The notes: generated by a model not told the origin, from the letters alone. Positions 7,629 to 13,812 are shown, numbered from the stretch's first letter. The stretch is 64,000 nt of DNA from an uncultured beta proteobacterium (GCA_903859155.1 CAIOLO010000115.1:1-64000); one strand, 5' to 3'. Numbers and translations are program-made.

Positions 7629-7686
7629 ATCCAACGTTTGAATTGTGCGGCGCCGACAGGCGTCCGCACCAAATGAATGGTTAGCC
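7629..7686 (-). other. attC site of cassette 10
   Basis: 58 bases between GGCTAAC (- strand, 7686-7680) and GTTGGAT (7635-7629) with a near-continuous palindrome interrupted by small bulges. The stop codon of the broken toxin frame (7681-7683) lies inside the R'' core. Confidence 0.88.
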
Positions 7687-7941
7687 GACGATCTTGTCGT
7701 ACTCGCCATGAGGACCAAGCCAGAACCAATGAACGCCGTCTGGTACAGGAAGCCCCAGTGCCCTGTAATAGAGGCCAAACCGGACGCTGTGATATTTACC
7801 ATTTCCAACCGGCTTGAAATGCAGCGATGGGTGGGCCGGATCGGTCTTGAGCTGAGCGTAATTCCGGTGTGCGAGGGCTTGAACGCCAGAGGGTAACGCG
7901 TCGAGACACTGCTAAAAGCGCTTTGACGCTGTGTGTTTCAA
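7681..7941 (-). pseudogene. ParE-like type II toxin with an in-frame amber codon (cassette 10)
   Basis: An 87-codon frame starting at a TTG (7941-7939) that overlaps the antitoxin stop. Codon 10 (7914-7912) is TAG where the family has Trp after Phe (KRF-stop-QCLDALPSGV). After it the frame encodes a clear toxin: ALAHRNYAQLKTDPAHPSLHF, KYHSVRFGLYYRALG and HWFWLGPHGEYDKIVG, matching ParE-like toxins whose C-terminus reads FWIGSHDEYD. The rest of the frame is undamaged, so the stop is recent or readable by suppression. The antitoxin upstream is intact. Otherwise it is a dead toxin. Confidence 0.8.
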
Positions 7942-8138
7942 AGCTCTCGCGCCGAGCCAGCGCGATAGTCGGCAAGCGCTTCGGCAGCCAGTCCGATAAG
8001 CTTGCCGGCGGCAGCATCTTGCTCGATTTGCTGATCCCACGCGGCGGCATCGAACTCAGCGAACCATCGCCGGAATTCCGCTAGCTCCGATGGGGGCAGT
8101 GATTCCACGGCGTTTTCAATCGATTTTACGTTTCCCAT
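7938..8138 (-). CDS. Small antitoxin-like protein (cassette 10)
   Basis: 66-residue acidic helical protein (MGNVKSIENAVESLPPSELAEFR...) of the type paired with ParE-like toxins. The segment SLPPSELAEFRRWFAEFDAAAWDQQI is rich in aromatic and acidic residues, as expected for a toxin-wrapping antitoxin. The start at 8138 is chosen because AGGAG lies 8 bases upstream; the frame extends nine codons further without need. The stop (7940-7938) overlaps the toxin TTG start. It has its own sigma70-like promoter at 8166-8193. Confidence 0.8.
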   Translation of the reverse strand: MGNVKSIENAVESLPPSELAEFRRWFAEFDAAAWDQQIEQDAAAGKLIGLAAEALADYRAGSAREL

Positions 8139-8165
8139 GCTTCCACTCCTATCTGGACGGGACAA

Positions 8166-8193
8166 AATATAGTATGCGGCAAGTCAGTGCCAA
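8166..8193 (-). promoter_or_regulatory. Cassette 10 promoter
   Basis: On the - strand: -35 TTGGCA (8193-8188), 16-base spacer, -10 TATATT (8171-8166), followed by a short leader with AGGAG before the ATG at 8138. In contrast to the toxin-first cassettes this transcript has a leader and Shine-Dalgarno sequence. Confidence 0.65.
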
Positions 8194-8207
8194 GGCGCAA
8201 ATTCGTC

Positions 8208-8294
8208 GGCTAACGTGTTGTTCTGCGGCGGGCCACGACGATGATTGCACTGGTGCGACGCTGGCGGCCCGTCCGCAGCAACAAAAGGTTGGGC
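8208..8294 (-). other. attC site of cassette 9
   Basis: 87 bases from GCCCAAC (- strand, 8294-8288) to GTTAGCC (8214-8208). About 27 bases at each side pair with small bulges (GTTGTTCTGCGGCGGGCC against its partner). Confidence 0.9.
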
Positions 8295-8332
8295 CGCGTG
8301 GCGCGCGCCAGCGGTCGAGTGCGCATGATCGG

Positions 8333-9217
8333 TTACGGTTTCACGTCGGCCGGGATCACACCGGTCTTGACCCAGGACCGCATTGCGATCACGGTCTCGC
8401 GCTCCACTCCGACAAAACCATGGGCCGTGAATGCTTCACAGGCCGCGCCGCGTCCAGGTCCGCCACCACGGACCGTGAGGAGAGGTTTGCGGGTCCTTTG
8501 GGAGAACTCCCTGGCGTCCCGATATGACGTATAGGTGCACGGATCGTCCTCGTGATGCACCCAGAGCAACTCGGTCGACAGTTCGGCCCAAGTCACCGCA
8601 GACAGGCCTGGCCCATTTCGCGAGGATTGGAACAACGAGGCCGTCAGGATGGTCCTGCGCGCCAGCAGCGGGTTCATGCGCGAGGCATGGAATGCGCTGA
8701 CCGAGCCTTCGCTCGTCCCGACAAATGTCCAGTTCTCGACATTGTATCGGTGGCCTATTTCCTTGAGCAGTGCCTCCACATCCGCGCCATATCGGGGACC
8801 GTCTCGAAATTGCTGGGTGAAAGTCGCCCACTGGTCAGACGGCGCATCCACGACGACCACCAGCGTTTCCTCGTCCAGCCAGTGTCTGCGGGAGCGCACA
8901 AGAAAATTCCCGCGAAGCTCGAATCTCGGCTGGCCGTTTTCGTCCCCGAGTCTCATGATGCCCGGATAGCCGGGGAATAGCACAATGGCGTGCTTGAACG
9001 TCTTTGCGCCCTGTAGGTACGTTACGAGTCCGGAGATCGTGTAGCCATCGCGCTTTGCGGTCACCACGTAGGTTGGGTGCGAGAGGTTGGCGTCGGACGC
9101 AGGAGAAATTCCCATCTGCGCGTGGCCAAGCGGGGCGCCCGTCAACGGAAGCGCGACAAAGAGGACGAAGATCCGAAGGGAGCGAAGGCGAATTAACGCA
9201 AGAGACCGATGGTCCAT
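8333..9217 (-). CDS. Secreted alpha/beta-hydrolase-like protein (cassette 9)
   Basis: 294 aa with a signal peptide (hydrophobic residues 14-28, cleavage near GHAQ). The fold is inferred from the oxyanion region IVLFPGYPG, the nucleophile elbow VGTSEGSVSA (Ser), an acidic residue in LLWVHHEDDPC and His in FTAHGF, matching a Ser-Asp-His triad in the usual order. The substrate is unknown. It is the only bounded cassette with an enzyme gene of full length; the rest are toxin-antitoxin or membrane genes. No promoter was evident between the attC at 9252 and its ATG, so it may depend on read-through. Confidence 0.75.
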   Translation of the reverse strand: MDHRSLALIRLRSLRIFVLFVALPLTGAPLGHAQMGISPASDANLSHPTYVVTAKRDGYTISGLVTYLQGAKTFKHAIVLFPGYPGIMRLGDENGQPRFELRGNFLVRSRRHWLDEETLVVVVDAPSDQWATFTQQFRDGPRYGADVEALLKEIGHRYNVENWTFVGTSEGSVSAFHASRMNPLLARRTILTASLFQSSRNGPGLSAVTWAELSTELLWVHHEDDPCTYTSYRDAREFSQRTRKPLLTVRGGGPGRGAACEAFTAHGFVGVERETVIAMRSWVKTGVIPADVKP

Positions 9218-9251
9218 TTGAATTCCGAAAATAGAGGGCAGTTTCAGCGCG

Positions 9252-9308
9252 GCTCAACGTCAATAATCAACGGCGGCCGACGGCCGTCCGTTGCATTTAG
9301 AGTTATGC
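9252..9308 (-). other. attC site of cassette 8
   Basis: 57 bases, the minimal attC size, between GCATAAC (- strand, 9308-9302) and GTTGAGC (9258-9252). Nearly the same outer sequence as the attC at 10640 (shared AACGTCAATAATCAACGG). Confidence 0.9.
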
Positions 9309-9345
9309 GTCGGGCGCGGAATTGCGATGCTCCGGCCCACGAGCA

Positions 9346-9639
9346 CTACAAACGCTTCCGCCAATAGTCTGGCTCACGATGCTGGTGAGCAACTGCGTAA
9401 ACTTGAGGATCACTTGAATCTTCTCGGTAGACCAGCGAGTAGGGAAACCGCCTGAAAGGTTATACGCGCAGGCCACCTTCGGCCGGCGTACCAAGGTGTT
9501 GATTGGCGACTAGCAAGGCAAGCACGCGTTCAAACTCAGTGACAAAGGCAGATGCGATAGATTTGTTCGCGTGCTCAGCGTAGTACACGGCAGCGTCGCC
9601 AAGCTCCGCTTCGGCCTCCGGGTGAAGCCAATAGCTCAC
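9346..9639 (-). pseudogene. ParE-family toxin with an in-frame ochre codon (cassette 8)
   Basis: 98-codon frame starting with GTG (9639-9637) that overlaps the antitoxin stop as GTGA. Codon 60 (9462-9460) is TAA after GGLRV; past it the same frame continues PFRRFPYSLVY...VYAVAHQHREPDYWRKRL and ends at TAG (9348-9346). The second part is the conserved C-terminal half of ParE (FPY, AVAH, PDYW), so one substitution, probably of a Tyr codon, has cut the toxin. Upstream: SYWLHPEAEAELGDAAVYY. The truncated 59-residue product lacks the C-terminal core strands and is likely inactive. Confidence 0.88.
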
Positions 9640-9860
9640 GCGATTCGTGCGCGGACGCGACCTACTGCTTCTGGGCCCGCCACCAAGTCAACCTTACCGG
9701 ACTTAACCTCAGCTTCGCGTCTTAACGCAAGCGCGACCCATGCATCTCGTACACGAGATTCAGGCTCAAAGCTTTCGATCAGGCGTTCAAGTAGCTGGGC
9801 CCGCTCCTCGGGCGGCAAGCCCAGTATTTCAGCCTCAAGCTCATAAACGGGAATGGACAT
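9636..9860 (-). CDS. Addiction-module antitoxin, Unstab_antitox type (cassette 8)
   Basis: 74-residue acidic protein: IPVYELEAEILGLPPEERAQ then LLERLIESFEPE, the standard N-terminal pattern of the addiction-module component family (PF09720) that pairs with ParE/RelE toxins. The start at 9860 has GGAGG five bases upstream; the longer frame is not needed. Its stop overlaps the GTG of the toxin, so translation is coupled. Here the partner toxin is interrupted by a stop codon, leaving a solitary functional-looking antitoxin. Confidence 0.87.
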   Translation of the reverse strand: MSIPVYELEAEILGLPPEERAQLLERLIESFEPESRVRDAWVALALRREAEVKSGKVDLVAGPEAVGRVRARIA

Positions 9861-9947
9861 ACTGCCTCCGCGTAGATACTTTGACCATAAGAATGCCACA
9901 GTGCTGGACTCGCCGTTCGCACCCATTGGCGACGCTGATTCGACAAC

Positions 9948-10037
9948 GCATAACGTTTCTGTTCAAAGGTGCGCCAAGCGTGGTGGCGGAAGACATGTTG
10001 GTCGCTACAGCGCGTCCTTTGCAACTGATAGTTAGGT
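9948..10037 (-). other. attC site of cassette 7
   Basis: 90 bases between ACCTAAC (- strand, 10037-10031) and GTTATGC (9954-9948), with complementary ends and an asymmetric centre. Closely related to the degenerate attC at 6919-7008. Confidence 0.88.
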
Positions 10038-10091
10038 GCGCTATTCTGAAAGCGTTGCCGAGGCCACGAATACTTGAAGGGAATCACTTGT

Positions 10092-10331
10092 ATGGGTAGC
10101 ACAAGCTTAGACACGTTGCGATCAGAGGTTCTGCTGCTGTCAGAGTCAGACCGTGCGCAATTAGCCCATGATTTGATGGTCAGTCTGGACGAACCCAGAG
10201 AACCTGATGCTGAAGATGCCTGGGACCGGGAGATATTGCGAAGACTCGGGCAAATAGATGCCGGCACGGCAACTCTAATAGATAGAGACGAACTGCGACG
10301 ACGAATGCGCGCTCGGCTAGCTCCGGCCTGA
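10092..10331 (+). CDS. Addiction-module antitoxin, Unstab_antitox type (reversed cassette 7)
   Basis: 79-residue acidic protein: TLRSEVLLLSESDRAQLAHD then LMVSLDEP, typical for PF09720 antitoxins. It is on the + strand, opposite to all other array genes, so transcription runs towards the integrase. The ATG at 10092 follows GAAGGGA by 9 bases. Its TGA overlaps the ATG of the toxin (TGATG at 10329-10333), giving coupled translation. A second, shorter antitoxin of the same family is in cassette 8. Confidence 0.87.
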   Translation: MGSTSLDTLRSEVLLLSESDRAQLAHDLMVSLDEPREPDAEDAWDREILRRLGQIDAGTATLIDRDELRRRMRARLAPA

Positions 10332-10645
10332 TGCCCAAAATCAAGGTTCTTGATGCTGCTGCTGACGAAGCAGTGGAGGCCGCTGCGAGGTATGAATTGC
10401 AGCAACCGGGCCTCGGAATAGATTTTGAGCGCGCTGTAGACGCAGCACTTGATCTGTTGGAGGAAGAATTCGCTCCTTTGGTGTCTATGCCTGGTGCAGC
10501 GGGAACGCATGGCGCCAAGCGCATCATTCTGAAACGCTTTCCTTACGACATAGTAGTGAAAGAGCGCGATGGAGAAATTATCGCAATTGCTATTGCGCAT
10601 CATTCTAGGCGGCCGGGATATTGGCGCGATCGTCAAAGCACCTAA
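10331..10645 (+). CDS. RelE/ParE-family toxin (reversed cassette 7)
   Basis: 104-residue toxin of the ParE/RelE superfamily: the N-terminal helices AADEAVEAAARYELQQPGLGIDFERAVDAAL, the RIILKRFPYDIVV strand and AIAHHSRRPGYWRDR at the end (the HxxRxPxYWxxR pattern). It appears intact. The stop codon TAA (10643-10645) is formed by the first bases of the neighbouring attC core (ACCTAAC, 10640-10646), so the coding sequence runs to the very edge of the cassette. Convergent with BrnA. Confidence 0.9.
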   Translation: MPKIKVLDAAADEAVEAAARYELQQPGLGIDFERAVDAALDLLEEEFAPLVSMPGAAGTHGAKRIILKRFPYDIVVKERDGEIIAIAIAHHSRRPGYWRDRQST

Positions 10646-10696
10646 CGTCAATAATCAACGGCCGCCAAAGGCGGTCCGTTGCATTTAAAGTTAGAC
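10640..10696 (-). other. attC site of cassette 6
   Basis: 57 bases from GTCTAAC (- strand, 10696-10690) to GTTAGGT (10646-10640). Both cores match consensus perfectly, with a nearly perfect stem (CGGCCGCC / GGCGG). The clearest attC in the array. Confidence 0.95.
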
Positions 10697-10715
10697 CCTG
10701 CATCAACGAAGACGC

Positions 10716-10925
10716 TCACTTCCAATTGAGGTTCAGCTTGCGCTGAGACAAGGCGCAGTCTCGCAAATAGAGATTGATAAGGCTTTGATACGGAACACCA
10801 ACGTCTTCAGAGATTGCTTTGAAATACGTAATGGAATCCTCGTCAAGACGGATCGTGATTTGCTTTTTGAGTTGTGACGCGTATGGATTTTTTCGTGCTT
10901 TGGAGAAATCGTATTCTTTGCGCAT
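10716..10925 (-). CDS. brnA: BrnA-family antitoxin (cassette 6)
   Basis: 69-residue antitoxin with a ribbon-helix-helix-like DNA-binding C-terminal part: KKQITIRLDEDSITYFKAIS then VGVPYQSLINLYLRD, as in BrnA. The ATG at 10925 gives the usual length; a longer open frame upstream overlaps brnT and is not used. It starts 13 bases after the brnT stop. BrnA binds BrnT and represses the operon; the ACTAC-ACT-GTAGT repeat in front of brnT (11231-11243) is a candidate operator. Confidence 0.9.
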   Translation of the reverse strand: MRKEYDFSKARKNPYASQLKKQITIRLDEDSITYFKAISEDVGVPYQSLINLYLRDCALSQRKLNLNWK

Positions 10926-10938
10926 ATGGGGTACCCGA

Positions 10939-11217
10939 TCAATAAGATTTTGACTCCTTGGAAATTGCCTTGCGCGCGGAGATGATTCGAATGACATTGC
11001 CTTCACTCCGGTAACAGTGGCAAACAAGCAGCAATCGAAGGACGCTGCTCATTCCGAGTAAAACAAAGCGATCTTCATCTTCAGAGTGGTCTGGATCATC
11101 GATCAGCTTGGCCCGTTCATCGAAGAAAGCAGACTTGGCTTCGTTGAAGCTAACGCCGTGCTTTTTCAAATTAGCTGCAGCTTTTCGGTTATCCCATTCG
11201 AAGCGAAGCGTGCTCAT
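10939..11217 (-). CDS. brnT: BrnT-family ribonuclease toxin (cassette 6)
   Basis: 92-residue RelE-fold toxin. The BrnT signature is clear: FEWDNRKAAANLKKHGVSFNEA at the N-terminus, then DDPDHSEDEDRFVLLG and the C-terminal RIISARKAISKE. No ribosome binding site; the -10 box TACAAT ends six bases before the ATG, suggesting a leaderless message. The module is intact and in the usual toxin-antitoxin order. Confidence 0.95.
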   Translation of the reverse strand: MSTLRFEWDNRKAAANLKKHGVSFNEAKSAFFDERAKLIDDPDHSEDEDRFVLLGMSSVLRLLLVCHCYRSEGNVIRIISARKAISKESKSY

Positions 11218-11222
11218 GCAAT

Positions 11223-11251
11223 ATTGTAACTACACTGTAGTGCATGAGCAA
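11223..11251 (-). promoter_or_regulatory. brnTA promoter
   Basis: On the - strand: -35 TTGCTC (11251-11246), 17-base spacer, -10 TACAAT (11228-11223), six bases before the brnT ATG. An inverted repeat ACTAC-ACT-GTAGT lies in the spacer. Confidence 0.6.
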
Positions 11252-11279
11252 GTGCCGAATGGTCTGGTGGGAAAAAGAG

Positions 11280-11369
11280 GTCTAACGTCTTGGTCAACGG
11301 CAGGCGCGCGCGATGTTTCCGAAGAAACGCAAGCCCGCTTTCGCCTGTCCGTTGCACCTAAAGTTATGC
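11280..11369 (-). other. attC site of cassette 5
   Basis: 90 bases between GCATAAC (- strand, 11369-11363) and GTTAGAC (11286-11280), with complementary ends and a variable central loop. Outer halves nearly match the attC at 12075-12163. Confidence 0.92.
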
Positions 11370-11408
11370 CTGATGGCAATGGAGACGCTCACGCAACAGA
11401 CCAGAACG

Positions 11409-11714
11409 TCAATCATTCACGGCCTGCGCGACCAGTTTTACGCCCAGCGCTGTGCAGACGCGGCTAATCGTATCGAATCGCGGCTGTGCATCAGGGCGTA
11501 GTGCTCTGTACAGCGCCTCGCGGGTAATCCCCGACGCCTTGGCAATCTCGCTCATGCCGCGCGCACGGGCAATGCTGCCAAGCGCACCCGCCAACGCAGC
11601 AGGGTCGTTTTCTTCCAGAACAACCGTCAGGTATTCGGCCATTGCCTGCTCGCTGTCGAGATGCTCGGCAATATCGAATTCAGGCAGATTGGTAATGCGG
11701 ATTTTCTTGGTCAT
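11409..11714 (-). CDS. Addiction-module antidote protein, HI1420 type (cassette 5)
   Basis: 101-residue helix-turn-helix antitoxin of the family found downstream of HI1419-like toxins. Landmarks are FDIAEHLDSEQAMAEYL, ARARGMSEIAKASGITREAL (helix-turn-helix) and FDTISRVCTALGVKL. It starts only 3 bases after the toxin stop, so translation is coupled. No damage is visible. Confidence 0.92.
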   Translation of the reverse strand: MTKKIRITNLPEFDIAEHLDSEQAMAEYLTVVLEENDPAALAGALGSIARARGMSEIAKASGITREALYRALRPDAQPRFDTISRVCTALGVKLVAQAVND

Positions 11715-11717
11715 GGC

Positions 11718-12014
11718 TCACTTTTCAATGGTCGCCGCAAGTTTCACGGCCTTGGCAATATCGGCGGACTGCGACGATTTATCACCGCCACCCAACATCA
11801 CAATCAGCATCGAGCCACGCTTAACGTAATACATGCGCCAACCCGGCCCAAAATGCTCCCGCATCTCGAACACCCCATCTCCAACGGGCTTCACGTCCCC
11901 AAGATTTCCGCATTGCGCCTTTTCTAAGCGGCGAGCAAGACGGCGATGCGTCAGCCCATCCTTGTGACCGAATAGCCAAGCCCTAAATTCATCTGTGGTT
12001 TTGATCGAGAACAC
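11718..12014 (-). CDS. RelE-superfamily toxin, HI1419 type (cassette 5)
   Basis: 98-residue addiction-module killer protein. Conserved blocks are FRAWLFGHKDG, CGNLGDVKPVGDGVFEMREH, FGPGWRMYYV and GGGDKSSQSADI, exactly the order of the HI1419 family. The start is GTG at 12014; the predicted -10 ends seven bases before it, so this toxin too seems to be made from a leaderless mRNA. Paired with the antitoxin at 11409. Confidence 0.93.
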   Translation of the reverse strand: MFSIKTTDEFRAWLFGHKDGLTHRRLARRLEKAQCGNLGDVKPVGDGVFEMREHFGPGWRMYYVKRGSMLIVMLGGGDKSSQSADIAKAVKLAATIEK

Positions 12015-12020
12015 AATTCG

Positions 12021-12049
12021 ACTGTAACCAAACGATTACATTTTGTCAA
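12021..12049 (-). promoter_or_regulatory. Cassette 5 promoter
   Basis: On the - strand: perfect -35 TTGACA (12049-12044), 17-base spacer, -10 TACAGT (12026-12021), then six bases and the GTG start. TGTAA-N8-TTACA around 12023-12040 is an inverted repeat that could serve as operator. Confidence 0.7.
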
Positions 12050-12074
12050 TCCCGCTGGGGTGTGCGCAGGCAAG

Positions 12075-12163
12075 GCATAACGTCGTGGTCAACGGCAGGC
12101 GCACGCGACGGTCAAGGAAAACTCAAGAGCGCTTTCGCCTGTCCGTTGCACCTATAGTTATAC
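12075..12163 (-). other. attC site of cassette 4
   Basis: 89 bases between GTATAAC (- strand, 12163-12157) and GTTATGC (12081-12075). The antitoxin frame runs 41 bases into it and stops at 12123. Confidence 0.9.
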
Positions 12164-12437
12164 GCGCCGGTCCTTCAACAAGGCGACCCGAAACAAATTT
12201 GTGCAATACACTAGCCATCAACGTTTGATAGGGTAGCCCCTCTGATGCTGCTTTGGCTTGCAGACCCTCCAGATCCATTGCCGAAATGCGGATATTTACC
12301 CGTCTATTCTTCAGCAATGTTTCGGTTGCCGCCTTGCGAAAACGCTCCTTTTCTTTTTGCGAATTCTTGATTGGCTTCCACTCGCCTCTTTCGAAGGATC
12401 GCAAAATGCTTGCTTCGTATTCTTTATCAGTCTTCAT
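12123..12437 (-). CDS. CopG-like ribbon-helix-helix antitoxin (cassette 4)
   Basis: 104 residues from the ATG at 12437. The core KNRRVNIRISAMDLEGLQAK then ASEGLPYQTLMASVLHKF is a ribbon-helix-helix domain as in CopG/BrnA-like antitoxins. The first 10 bases overlap the toxin gene, implying coupled translation. The last 12 codons (ITIGATDRRKRS) are encoded by the attC site, so the native antitoxin has been extended by cassette sequence. No function is known for that tail. An upstream in-frame ATG at 12449 would add four residues. Confidence 0.85.
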   Translation of the reverse strand: MKTDKEYEASILRSFERGEWKPIKNSQKEKERFRKAATETLLKNRRVNIRISAMDLEGLQAKAASEGLPYQTLMASVLHKFVSGRLVEGPARITIGATDRRKRS

Positions 12438-12723
12438 CGCCAGCCTCATCTAGAAATTGCTTCGTCGCCTTGCGACTAGGCATGATGGTCTTTAGAAAAA
12501 TCTCTTCTTCGGATTCCACAAACGGTACCAAATGCGCGTACTCGCGAAGCTTCACGACCCAAATCTTCTGATTCGGGTACTTCTCCTGATTCGGGTGTTC
12601 CAGAGTCATCAAAAGGCCACCCTGGTCGATACTGGAAAGAATTTCTTCAAACGAAATACCTCGCATCTGCATCAGTTCGAGGTTTTTCTCAAGGCTCCAG
12701 CGTATCGGTTTAGGTTTGGTCAC
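12427..12723 (-). CDS. BrnT-like toxin (cassette 4)
   Basis: 98-residue protein of the family that pairs with CopG-like antitoxins and is usually called BrnT-like. Landmarks: IRWSLEKNLELMQMRGISFEEI, LEHPNQEKYPNQKIWVV, LVPFVESEEEIFLKTIMPSRK. The start is GTG at 12723; the -10 box TATAAT ends seven bases before it and no Shine-Dalgarno is present. Intact. The assignment rests on recalled family pattern rather than a catalytic motif. Confidence 0.82.
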   Translation of the reverse strand: MTKPKPIRWSLEKNLELMQMRGISFEEILSSIDQGGLLMTLEHPNQEKYPNQKIWVVKLREYAHLVPFVESEEEIFLKTIMPSRKATKQFLDEAGDED

Positions 12724-12729
12724 AACGGC

Positions 12730-12759
12730 ATTATATCCCCGTGTGCCTTATGTGCTCAA
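12730..12759 (-). promoter_or_regulatory. Cassette 4 promoter
   Basis: On the - strand: -35 TTGAGC (12759-12754), 18-base spacer, perfect -10 TATAAT (12735-12730), start codon GTG at 12723. It lies just inside the cassette border (attC at 12763). Confidence 0.7.
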
Positions 12760-12762
12760 AGC

Positions 12763-12837
12763 GTATAACGTTCCCGGCCAGCGGCCGACGGAAGCGCGCA
12801 GCGCTGGAGGCGGTCCGACTGCGCCGGGTTGTTAAGC
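12763..12837 (-). other. attC site of cassette 3
   Basis: 75 bases between GCTTAAC (- strand, 12837-12831) and GTTATAC (12769-12763), palindromic ends (CCCGGC / GCCGGG). The stop codon of the DUF2283 gene is in the R'' core. Confidence 0.9.
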
Positions 12838-13050
12838 GGCAACAGTCTCCACCTTTGAGGGCAGCTTGCTAAGGATGAGGTCTTTGAGTTGAACCTTGCT
12901 GCTTGCATTGTCAATATCGATGCCGACAAGGTGCCCGTCAACATCGTAATCAAGCAGAATACCCTCAGAAATTTCGCGTGTTTCAACGCTAGTCTTTTCC
13001 GACAAGTCGATATACAGAGAATCTGTTTCCGGGTGGTAATTTAGCTTCAT
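12832..13050 (-). CDS. DUF2283 family protein, putative antitoxin (cassette 3)
   Basis: 72-residue small protein with the DUF2283 signature: MKLNYHPETDSLYIDLSEK, then EISEGILLDYDVDGHLVGIDIDNAS. DUF2283 proteins commonly sit next to DUF4258 proteins and are regarded as the antitoxin partner. The ATG overlaps the TGA of the DUF4258 remnant (ATGA). As the remnant is cut at the cassette junction, no promoter remains in front of it in this cassette. Confidence 0.9.
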   Translation of the reverse strand: MKLNYHPETDSLYIDLSEKTSVETREISEGILLDYDVDGHLVGIDIDNASSKVQLKDLILSKLPSKVETVAA

Positions 13051-13142
13051 GGCTTAAACCCTCGGTCGGGAAAGGCGTTGTGGATGGTTACTTTATCCTC
13101 AAGCGTGATGACTCTCAAGTAACGACCTTCCAATTCGGTAAC
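13047..13142 (-). pseudogene. DUF4258 C-terminal remnant, cut at the cassette border (cassette 3)
   Basis: 32 codons read in frame from the recombination core GTTACCG (13142-13136) to TGA at 13049-13047: ELEGRYLRVITLEDKVTIHN then AFPDRGFKP, which looks like the last strands of a DUF4258 toxin. No start codon fits apart from TTG. The 5' part of the gene is missing exactly at the attC junction, so it was lost when the cassette formed or moved. Confidence 0.7.
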
Positions 13143-13213
13143 GTTCAGGTTCAGCGGCGGCCTTGACGGAGCGAGGCGGAGGCAAGGGCGGCCGTTGGAA
13201 CCTGTTGTTGGGC
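13136..13213 (-). other. attC site of cassette 2
   Basis: 78 bases between GCCCAAC (- strand, 13213-13207) and GTTACCG (13142-13136). The outer arms (CAGGTTC and its complement, GGCGGCC) pair well. The higA frame continues 63 bases into the site. Confidence 0.88.
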
Positions 13214-13513
13214 CACTACACTGTGATTTGTCCAGGGCGTAATCCTTGCCAAGGTTTTTTCAAGCGCATCCTTAGTCTGAGCCGCGTCATGGTCCATTTG
13301 TAATCCAGTCCAGAAACCATCGGACATACCAAAGAAGCGGGATAGCCTTAGACCCGTATCGGCCGTGACTCCGCGAGTGCCGGCTACGATCTCTCCAATA
13401 CGGCGCTGTGACACCCCGATTTCCTTTGCTAGACGGTACTGCGTGATACCCATAGGCTTCAGAAACTCTTCCAGAAGAATCTCGCCGGGGTGCGGATAAG
13501 GAATCTTGCGCAT
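13151..13513 (-). CDS. higA: HigA-family antitoxin with attC-encoded tail (cassette 2)
   Basis: 120 residues. HigA landmarks: YPHPGEILLEEFLKPMGITQ, then the helix-turn-helix RLAKEIGVSQRRIGEIVAGT and LRLSRFFGMSDGFWTGLQMD. Usual HigA proteins are about 95-105 aa; the last 21 residues (from AQQQVPTAA to SLRQGRR) are translated from the attC site, where no stop was present. It follows higB by 12 bases. A perfect 9-bp inverted repeat in front of higB is the probable operator. Confidence 0.92.
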   Translation of the reverse strand: MRKIPYPHPGEILLEEFLKPMGITQYRLAKEIGVSQRRIGEIVAGTRGVTADTGLRLSRFFGMSDGFWTGLQMDHDAAQTKDALEKTLARITPWTNHSVVAQQQVPTAALASASLRQGRR

Positions 13514-13525
13514 GATGGTCCTCGG

Positions 13526-13807
13526 TTAATGGTAATCCACGATCTCAACGCCTTCGGGGCCGTCTTTTGTCCATCGAAAGCACACGCGAAATTTTTCATG
13601 CACACGAACACTGTGCTGCCTAACGCGATCTCCTTTCAGAGATTCCAGCCTGTTTCCCGGCGGCACGCGGAGGTCATCAAGTCTGGCCGCGCGGTTCAGG
13701 ATGGCCAGCTTTCGCATTGCAACTGATTCAATGTTGACGAAGCGCCTCACCCGTGTGCCGTTGAACAAACTCTCGGTATCGGCGCAGTTGAAAGACTTGA
13801 TCGTCAT
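13526..13807 (-). CDS. higB: HigB-family toxin (cassette 2)
   Basis: 93-residue RelE-superfamily mRNA interferase: MTIKSFNCADTESLFNGTRV, then LNRAARLDDLRVPPGNRLES, LKGDRVRQHSVRVHEKFRVCFRW and the terminal VEIVDYH, all typical of HigB. The ATG at 13807 has no Shine-Dalgarno; the -10 ends six bases before it (leaderless prediction). Intact. Confidence 0.94.
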   Translation of the reverse strand: MTIKSFNCADTESLFNGTRVRRFVNIESVAMRKLAILNRAARLDDLRVPPGNRLESLKGDRVRQHSVRVHEKFRVCFRWTKDGPEGVEIVDYH

Positions 13808-13812
13808 GGCCT

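Noticed and set aside
7569-7896. Open frames on both strands over cassette 10
   Set aside because: Both overlap the attC or the interrupted toxin; only the ParE-like frame shows family similarity.
9303-9494. Small - strand frame inside the cassette 8 toxin
   Set aside because: It is an out-of-frame shadow of the second half of the broken ParE; the correct frame shows the toxin with one stop codon.
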